From: Ailanthus altissimus
Taxonomy: Eukaryota > Streptophyta > Magnoliopsida > Sapindales > Simaroubaceae
Length of the DNA stretch: 64,000 bases
Direction: 5' to 3'
Assembly (NCBI GenBank): GCA_946807835.1
Contig: OX327710.1
Coordinates: 18,216,501 to 18,280,500, forward strand
Shown in pieces: positions 57,132 to 64,000 of the stretch. Positions within the stretch are counted from its first letter, which is position 1. The number at the start of each line of letters is the position of its first letter. Below the pieces are notes generated by a model that saw only the letters and a program-made list of their open reading frames with translations, was not told the origin of the DNA and made no database searches. The translations under genes were made by a program, and so were the position numbers.

Positions 57132-58509
57132 TAGGGTGCTATTACAAATAAACAAATCCGTCTTATCTAAGAAGGATATAATAATATTTTAATGAATTCA
57201 TATCGAAATACGAATCAGAAATTTGAATTTGAATTTGAATTCGATTCGTTGTCTAAATATATTAATCAAATTCAATTCATTTTATTTGCATTTGATATAA
57301 ATACACTATTCATTCTCATATATAATTCAACACAATTCAATCTAAAAATCAATCCATTTTCTGTTTGATGTAAAAATCAACTTAAATTTAAGTAAAATAT
57401 TATGTTGTTTTATTTATATTGTCCAAATGAATTTTATCTTACTTGATTTCGTTCAATTAGATAGTATAAATGTTGAGAGATATCAAGCCGTATACTTTAA
57501 TTTGACACTCTTATGGCATTAACTAAGTCACAATTTTGATACTCTTTGCGCAGCGGAAAATCATAACTCACACCATAAGTAAGAACACATAAGATTAACA
57601 CACCAATAAAGATAAAGAAAATAAACCAATCACAAAACACAATATATACGTGGTTCGGCCCAAATTACCTACGTCCACGGAGGATCTATGATCCAGCTTC
57701 TTCCCATTGAAATAGATCACAAAGTATCTTCTTACATCATCAATGATCCCACAAAACCCCTTAGTATCTCCCATAAAGACCTCTAAGCATCTATCATTGA
57801 TCATTATGACTCCCTAAGACCTCTTCGTATTTCCTTATAAGAGATTTTTACAAGAAATACAAAAATAGCCCGAGCATCTAAGTCTAAAGGATCTATGGTG
57901 TTTCTCTTTTATTCACTCAAAGAACCTAAAGAAGAAAATACCCCACAAGGTTACACCCTAGTGCATCACGCACTTAGTGCCTACCTAACTCCTTTATTCT
58001 CTCTTATGGTTACATCTTGAAACCTTAGATGCTTAACCTTAAACAATAGTTTACAAGTGTTTATATAGGGTATATTTCGTGCCTACAAACCCTATTCCTT
58101 GTTGGAGTAAGAGTCCACTTGTTTTGGAAGTCCAAAACTTCCCAAGAGCGCCGCGACGCTCAGACCTGGGCGCCGCGGCGCTGGAAGCTGCCCGCGATTC
58201 CTTCTTTTCCTTCGCGTCTTTGAGTCCCGTTTCACTTCCCTTTTCGTGTCCCACGCGTCCTAAACTTCTCCATACGTGTCCCACACGTTCTAGACTTCTT
58301 GTGACTCTCTATTTTGGTATTCATCTCAATTCTTATCCAATCAAAATTGTTGAATCACCAATTTTTCAACAATAAACAATAACAAATTATAAATGAATTA
58401 ACGAATTAAGATGTTCAAAACTAAATTCAATTCGATTATTATTTAAATAATTATTTTTAATCATATTCACTAAATTCGTGTCTAATCACGATCCATGTTA
58501 CTACTCCTA
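57132..58509. mobile_element. Possible hAT-like element split by a solo LTR
   Basis: The right end on the minus strand, TAGGAGTAGTAACATGGATC, is hAT-like, and TAGGGTGCTATTACA at 57132 could be its partner. Flanking 8-mers do not match, so this is only a candidate. The AT-rich interior resembles that of the element at 39394. Confidence 0.3.
57471..58371 (-). mobile_element. Solo copia-type LTR with target duplication
   Basis: 901 bp, TGTTGAGAGATATCAAGCC to TTTTTCAACA, with identical 5-bp flanks ATAAA (57466-57470 and 58372-58376). It contains acgtggttcggc, ctacgtccacgg, a TATA segment (gtttatataggg) and a short GC-rich cluster (58145-58192). Absence of any internal sequence shows it is a solo LTR. 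A minus frame at 57595-57804 is a shared LTR frame, not a gene. Confidence 0.95.
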
Positions 58510-59084
58510 GATATGATGACTAGAGGTAAGTATAAAGAGTTTTAATCACCAGGCCACCTCAATTTTGGTTATATAGTTCTATTTAATATTTATATAATAT
58601 TTTACATTTTAAATAATTTTCTTAAATTTTTTAATATTTCAACTCTGTGTCAATTACATAATTTGATGAGATAATAAATTATTTTAAAAGTAAGAAAAAT
58701 TTGCTACCCGATGAATATATGTTATGTAATTAGATCATATGAAAATTTCGATTTTTTTTTTTTGGTGAGGGAAGCCTGAAATAATTTTTTTTTTACTGAA
58801 ATAATTATTTGATATGTATAATATAATTGAAGCTAGCTGATATTCTTAAAACTTAGCACTAGAAACGTTTGATCTTCACGTCAAAAACCTTGATTCATCA
58901 AGAGATTATCGCCTAATGGCATAGTCTAATCTTCATAGTAAATCCTTTCCAAATATTTTCTTTTTAAATTTTGTTTGACCAATTCTTTCTTCAATCTTAC
59001 TGAAACAGACGTTACTTAAGAAGCATCCCATTAGCAAAATTGCCAGAATATTTTCTCCGGGTGGAAGAAAAAGGGAAAAAAGAA
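58510..59084. other. Upstream region of the phytocyanin gene
   Basis: AT-rich; no convincing TATA box could be singled out. Confidence 0.35.
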
Positions 59085-59230
59085 ATGAAGCAGACAAATA
59101 TGGCGTCTCTTTTGAGCCTATTTGGCACTTGCTTGCTGTTACTCTTACCCTCAATGGATGATGGTTTTGGTGTTGAAGCAGTGAAAGAGTTTAAAGTGGG
59201 TGATGATTTGGGTTGGCAAGAACCTGGAAA

Positions 59231-59397
59231 CAATAACACTGCTATGTATAGTCAGTGGGCTGCAAGGAATAGGTTTAGTGTTGGCGACTCTCCGTGTGAG
59301 TTTGTTTATATGTTCTTTTTTCTTTTTTTTTTGGCACTTCTCTTACATATTTAGGTTTTACTTGTAATGATTCCTAAAAAAATATGATCAATGCCAG

Positions 59398-59439
<42 letters not shown>

Positions 59440-59528
59440 TTGGATTAGTATCTATGTTCTTTATGATTTTTCACATCTTCTTTGAAAAAAAATTATATAA
59501 AAATTTATGAACATAAGAATTTTATTTT
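59231..59528 (+). repeat. Exon-intron direct repeat, left copy
   Basis: About 290 bp covering the end of exon 1 and the start of the intron, repeated at 61890-62174. The left copy stops exactly where the gypsy LTR begins (59529). Confidence 0.9.
59399..59431. repeat. (TA)n microsatellite
   Basis: About 16 TA units followed by TG repeats; the copy at 62070 has only a few units. Confidence 0.95.
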
Positions 59529-59937
59529 TGTGAAAACTACACAAAAAGAAAAAAGAAAGGCACACTAAGTATTTACACGGATACTCTCTTATATTGTTAA
59601 AGAGAAAATAGAGCTATGAGATGAATTACACAAGTGAGGGTCTCCTCTTTATATAGTAGCAGCCCTATACAATCGATGGCTGAGATCTAAATGATCTAAC
59701 GGTGTATATACAAGATGGGATAATATTCCTTACAATATTCTTAGATGCCTCCCACCTATTATGGAAGTCTAATTAAGGTGAACTTCCTTAATAAGTCGCA
59801 GGCTTGGCCCGATTCTTCACCCATGTCAGCGGGTCTTTTAGAAGTTCCGGCCTGTGATCCATTCCAACAGCCCTTAAGGCCCCTAGGAGGCTTTGTCGCG
59901 CACCAAGTGTTCGAGGAAATGCTAGCGGGCTGGAACT

Positions 59938-60151
59938 TCGGCGTATTACCCATCCCTCATGGACTAAGGGACCCACTACTCACGTGACAATCTCTATTGG
60001 GGCTCAAGACACAGGATTTTTAAGGCCCACTTGACCCGTATTGCCCATCCCCTAGCGGCATAGGGGACCCACATCCCATGTGGCAATCTCTATTAGGGCA
60101 ATTTTAGGGGCCCACATACGAATGAGAATTTGGGTCTGCTCTGATACCACT
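59938..60151 (-). mobile_element. Partial TRIM internal sequences
   Basis: Two diverged pieces match the internal region of the neighbouring TRIMs (…caatctctatt(g/a)gggc… and cccatcccct…), the right-hand one ending at the PBS-like ctgataccact next to the first LTR. They show the cluster once held further copies. Confidence 0.65.
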
Positions 60152-60564
60152 TGTCACGGGCCGGGCGCTTGCCCTTGACCCAAAAGACTAGCCTATTAGG
60201 TAATGCTACATACCCACCCTTATATACCCAAGATCCACACAATTTTTATTCGATGTGGGACGTGACATTCTCACCCACCCAATCACGTGACGCCCTCATC
60301 ACGGTACGGCTCAAACTCAAGGACCAACCTGGCTTGTATTGCCCATCCCTTCGGGAATAGAGGACCAACTACCTACGTGTCAATCTCTATTGGGGCAATT
60401 TTTGGGGCCCACATATGAATAAGAATTTGGGTTTGCTCTGATACCACTTGTCACGGGCCGGGCGCTTGTCCTTGACCTAAAAGACTAGCCTATTAGGTAA
60501 TGTTGCATACCCACCCTTATATACCTAAGATCCACCCAATTTTTATTCAATGTGGGATGTGACA
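60152..60564 (-). mobile_element. TRIM element 1
   Basis: Terminal-repeat retrotransposon in miniature, 413 bp: 116-bp LTRs at 60152-60267 and 60449-60564, each TGTCAC...GTGACA, around a 181-bp non-coding core. On the minus strand the core begins AGTGGTATCAGAGC (initiator-Met-tRNA primer binding site, two bases from the LTR) and ends in the purine-rich GGGTGGGTGAGAA. Each LTR has a TATATAAG box. It depends on other elements for its enzymes. Confidence 0.88.
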
Positions 60565-60568
60565 TTCT

Positions 60569-60981
60569 TATCACGGGTCGGGCGCTTGCCTTTGACCCAA
60601 AAGATTAGCCTATTAGGTAATGCTGCATACCCACCCTTATATACCCAAGATTCACCCAATTTTTATTCGATGTGGGATGTGATATTCTCACCCACCCAAT
60701 CATGTGACGCCCTCATCACGGTACGGCCTAAACTCAATGACCAACCTGACCCGTATTACCCATCCCCTCGGGAATAGAGGACCTATTACCCACGTGGCAA
60801 TCTCTATTGGGGCAATTTTTAGGGCCCACATACGAATAAGAATTTGGGTTTGCTTTGATACCACTTGTTACGGGTCGGGCGCTTGCCCTTGACCCAAAAG
60901 ATTAGCCTATTAGGTAATGCTACATACCCACCCTTATATACCCAAGATCCACCCAATTTTTATTCGATGTAGGACATGACA
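60569..60981 (-). mobile_element. TRIM element 2
   Basis: Same structure and length as element 1: LTRs 60569-60684 and 60866-60981, core 60685-60865, with TGGTATCAAAGC as primer site. Only 4 bases (ttct) separate it from element 1. The left LTR has both ends changed (TATCAC...GTGATA), and the right LTR starts TGTTAC. Confidence 0.88.
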
Positions 60982-61889
60982 TTATCAGGTACCTTTTCCC
61001 ACTTGACAACGTACTCATGCTGTGGAGGTAGGTTTCTCTTTTGCACCGCCCGTCCGTCTTGGCTGAGTTTCGCTCCGTTGTCATCCCATGTGGAAATCCC
61101 TTAAGGTCCCTGTTTCTGCTCCATATCTTCCATGCCCCCTCGGTATAGCTTCAAACAGCTCTCAGGAGACATTGGACGCAGCTGCTGTCTCGAAGGTATC
61201 CCTACCTTATACGAGACATTGCCAACCCTCTTGGCAATAGGAAATGGTCTCTCGTCCCTGTGATCAAGGCCCTTGTGAAGTGGGCGTGTTATCTTGCATT
61301 GTGGTGGAAGTATCGTCTCTATCACCAAGTCCCTCGCACGATGCTTGACACGGCGTTGCCTGTCTCTAACTCACTTCTTGTGCTGAAACGCACATCATGT
61401 GATGCCTCGAGTTGCTGAGTGATACCCACACTCGCTAACTCCTTGAGCTGCCCCCGCAACTCATCTAACGCCGATTGAGGCATCTGCATTGTAGTTAAAA
61501 GTGTAAACCCCAGCTCCCACTGTTTCTTATGCTCGGTATCACCTGGATGTGGCTGCACCTGTAGTATGTCAGTTGGCACGACCCTCTTGTGCTTCTCGAG
61601 CACTGTCGCAACCCCTGTTGGTAGCTTACCCTAACCCATTGTCACCTTATCATCCATCTCCCAAACCGTGGTTGGATGTGATTCTCCTTTGCGCCCAGCA
61701 ACTCCCATTAGTTGAATGGCGGAAAGAATTTTAGTATTGGCTTTCGGTTGAGATTGTCCACCCTTGGGCTTGTTTACCCTCGGTATCATGTAAGGCCCTC
61801 CTTGCATGATGCACATGTAGTCGTGTCGAGAAGCGGCACCACGTCGTACTGCCTCAAGAACTCCATACCTAACACCGCATCGAAATCAT

Positions 61890-62174
61890 CAATAACACTG
61901 CTATGTACAGTCAGTGGGCTGCAAGGAATAGGTTTAGTGTTGGTGACTCTCTGTGTGAGTTTATTTATATGTTCTTTTTTCTTTTTTTTCTTTTTTTTTT
62001 TGGCACTTCTCTTACATATTTAGGTTTTACTTGTAATGATTCCTAAAAAATTGTGATCAATGCCAGCTATATATATGTGTGTGTGTTTCGATTGGTATCA
62101 TGTTCTTTATGATTTTTCACATTTTCTTTGGGAAAAATTATATGGAAAACTATGAACATAAGAATTTTTTTTGT
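61890..62174 (+). repeat. Exon-intron direct repeat, right copy
   Basis: Duplicates 59231-59528: 65 bp of exon 1 with its GT donor (GACTCTCTGT|GTGAGT) and the start of the intron. It begins inside the gypsy protease sequence and so is not a target-site duplication. Confidence 0.9.
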
Positions 62175-62924
62175 TGTGATATGCTACCATGTGCAAATAA
62201 TACAATAGAAAGAAAGTAAATGCTAATGAGATAGTACTAAAATCCAGATACTTAGCTTGCAGTTCAAAAAGGTATCATGGTGATAAACATTGAAGATAAT
62301 ATTTTCTTCTGATTTACATATATCTTCTTGCATCGGTAGAATTTATCAGAGTAGTGAAATTTTTTTAATGAAACTGTGACAATCACATTGATAAACTTTT
62401 TGCATGTTTTTTGAATTTGAGTCATATTTCGACGTTCGGCCTGAGGAACTTGATTAATTTTGTACGTGTACTAAAGTTTATTACAATGAAAATCTCAGAT
62501 CTGTTATGTTGTGTTCTTTTTTTCTCATTTTGTGCAGCTTTTGAATACAAGAATGACTCTGTCCTCGAAGTGGACAAATAGGGTTATTACCACTGCAATG
62601 CAAGCAACGCTACAATTTCCTTCAACAATAGAAAGAGTGTATTCAAACTTGACAGGCCAGGGTCTTTCTATTTCATTAGCGGCACACTTGATCACTGCAA
62701 AAATGGCCAACGCTTGCTTGTTGAAGTGATGGGTCTGCACCCGATATCTCACTCTCCGCCGGTCATTGCAATACCGCCTGAATCATTTCTGGCACCAGGC
62801 CCGTTTCCAAGTTCAGGAACACTTGTTTCAGTGACACTTTTTTCAGTTTTTATGGCTCTTATTATTGTTACCGTAACCTAGCTATAGTATATATTTGTTA
62901 TTTAGTTCATTTTCTTATTATTAC

Positions 62925-63912
62925 TGTTGCGGATATCAAGCCATGCACTTTACTTTGACACCTCTATGACATCAATTAAGCCACAACCTTGATACCCCTT
63001 TTACTCTATACGCAGCGAAAAACCATAACTCACACCATAAGTAAGAGCACATAAGATTAACACACCAATAAAGATAAAGAAAACAAACCAATCATAAGAC
63101 ACAAGATATACGTGGTTCGGCCCAAATTGCCTACGTCCACGGAGGATCCATGATCCAGCTTCTTATTATTGAAATAGATCACTAAGTATCTTCTTACATT
63201 ATCAATGATCCCACAAGACTCTTTAGTATCTCCCATAGAGACCTCTAAGCATCTACCCTTGATCATTATGACTTCTTGAGACCTCTTCGTATCTCCTCAT
63301 AAGAGAATTTTACAAGAAACACAAGAATAGCCCGAGCATCTAAACCTAAAGGATCTATGGTGTTTCTCTTTTATTCACTCAAAGAACCTAAAGAAGAAAA
63401 CACCCCCTAAGGTTACACCCTAGTGCACCACACACTTAGTGCCTACCTAGCTCCTCTATTCTCTCTTATGGTTACATCTTGAAACCTTAGATGCTTAACC
63501 TTAAACTATGGTTTACAAGTGTTTATATAGAGTATATTTCGTGCCTGCAAACCCTATTCCTTGTTGGAGTAAGAGTCCACTTGTTTTGGAAGTCCAAAAC
63601 TTCCCAAAACTTGAAATCCCGAGCCAAAACAGACTTTTCCACGCGTTCTGGCGCTGCGGCGCTCGTCCCTGGGCGCTGCGGCACTGGCCCTTCTCGCGTC
63701 CAGCGCTGCGACGCTACGTCGCTATCCTGGGTGCCGTATTTTCTTGCTTTCTTCACGTCTTTGAGTCCCGTTTCACTTCTCCTTTTGTGTCCCACACGTC
63801 CTAGACTTCTCCATACATGTCCCACACGTTCTAGACTTCTTGTAACTCTTCACTTTGGTATTCATCTCAATTCTTGTCCAACCAAGATTGTTGAATCACT
63901 AATTTTCTAACA
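62925..63912 (-). mobile_element. 3' LTR of a copia element continuing past the window
   Basis: TGTTGCGGATATCAAGCC to TTTTCTAACA, 988 bp, the closest relative of the solo LTR at 57471. On the minus strand the sequence just before it (63927-63913) is ATCAAAGAGGGAATT, a polypurine tract, so this is a 3' LTR and the internal region lies beyond 64000. It has a GC-rich cluster at 63650-63735 and a TATA segment near 63523. It inserted 44 bp after the phytocyanin stop codon. The minus frame at 63057-63266 is the shared LTR frame. Confidence 0.85.
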
Positions 63913-64000
63913 AATTCCCTCTTTGATTCAAAATCTCTCCCCGTAAAACTAATCACCGTCACCCCTCATAAACCAATGCTCACTAGCATGGTCTATAAGT

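Larger units (their letters stand above)
59529..61889 (-). mobile_element. Deleted gypsy chromovirus remnant in the phytocyanin intron
   Basis: Minus strand, right to left: protease end (DFDAVLGMEFLRQYDVVPLL, 61888-61830), start of reverse transcriptase (ALDELRGQLKELASVGI, near 61460), then a jump to the integrase end (FPIAKRVGNVSYKV, near 61220) and a chromodomain-like EYVVKWEKVPD (near 61000). Next come the TRIM cluster, a polypurine-like GGTGGGAGGC, and a ~206-bp LTR (59734-59529) with a CTATATAAAG box. Gag, the 5' LTR, most of reverse transcriptase and RNase H are missing. The chromodomain and domain order place it in the chromoviruses. Confidence 0.78.
59085..62881 (+). pseudogene. Early nodulin-like (phytocyanin) gene with nonsense codon and disrupted intron
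   Basis: Exon 1 (59085-59295) encodes a signal peptide (LLSLFGTCLLLLLPS) and VKEFKVGDDLGWQEPG with the usual MYSQWAARNRFSVGDS. Exon 2 (62538-62881) completes the plastocyanin-like fold: SFEYKNDSVLEV, GYYHCNASNATISFN, PGSFYFISGTLDHCKNGQRL. It ends in a Pro-rich stretch and a hydrophobic tail fitting a GPI-anchor signal. The two Cys of the fold are present. The first copper-ligand His is replaced (KNDSV), as in early nodulin-like proteins, which bind no copper. TAG at 62579-62581 interrupts DK-stop-GYYHC. Exons join in phase at GT/AG sites, but the intron has grown to 3.2 kb. Members are wall- or membrane-associated; this copy is probably dead. Confidence 0.87.

Noticed and set aside
60152..60981. 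Cassandra TRIM carrying a 5S rRNA-like segment
   Set aside because: The LTRs contain a TATATAAG box but none of the 5S internal promoter words, so this is a different TRIM family.
60152..60981. CRISPR-like array from evenly spaced repeats
   Set aside because: The repeats are LTRs with primer sites and polypurine tracts in a plant genome; spacing is 181 bp and the cores are also repeated.
59231..62174. The ~290-bp direct repeats as LTRs of an element
   Set aside because: They contain phytocyanin exon sequence and do not begin or end with TG/CA; the right copy starts inside a gypsy protease.

Overview
The window looks like an AT-rich intergenic block of a eudicot nuclear genome. The evidence is a nuclear-type tRNA-Arg, GT-AG introns, plant-only families (LOG, early nodulin-like phytocyanin, ankyrin-PGG, FTSHI2, CC-NB-LRR, MIR156) and plant copia, gypsy, L1, hAT, pogo and TRIM elements. 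The wording of several fragments recalls Citrus or another Sapindales plant, but that is memory, not a search. Only one ordinary protein gene looks intact: a single-exon LOG cytokinin-activating enzyme (minus, ATG at 18248). tRNA-Arg(UCU) at 7179-7251 is canonical, and a divergent MIR156 hairpin sits beside it on the minus strand.

Layout. 1-3210: decayed Ty1/copia element (minus). 5065-5785: LTR. 7.2-8.5 kb: tRNA, MIR156-like hairpin, stub of a CC-NB-LRR gene. 12.2-13.9 kb: 5' half of a RadA gene with intact splice junctions. 14.3-17.6 kb: truncated copia LTR, then a gypsy LTR with PBS and gag debris. 17.6-20.1 kb: LOG gene and a decayed unknown gene that keeps its TATA box. 20.2-27.7 kb: an alternating array of ~155-bp foldback repeats and three copies of an unknown ~650-bp module, split by an intron-containing FTSHI2 pseudogene. 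31404-37016: complete L1 LINE with 14-bp target duplication and poly(A), with a single nonsense codon in ORF2. 38.2-41.9 kb: solo copia LTR with a perfect 39-bp hairpin, a hAT-like element and a MITE. 42.4-45.2 kb: ankyrin-PGG gene with two lesions and a 45-bp coding repeat. 45592-47796: hAT-like element filled with a 42-bp minisatellite. 48367-48901: pogo-like element. 49320-53415: copia element with another LTR inserted in its protease region, its 5' LTR fused to a second ankyrin fragment. 57471-58371: solo LTR with ATAAA target duplication. 59.1-62.9 kb: phytocyanin gene with a nonsense codon, its intron holding a chromovirus remnant and two tandem TRIM elements. 62925-63912: 3' LTR of a copia element that runs past the window.

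The genes do not form a pathway. The region reads as a place where truncated gene duplicates and nested transposons accumulate. The best leads are the divergent MIR156 hairpin, the tandem TRIM pair, the minisatellite-bearing hAT element, the module/foldback array, and the nearly intact L1.
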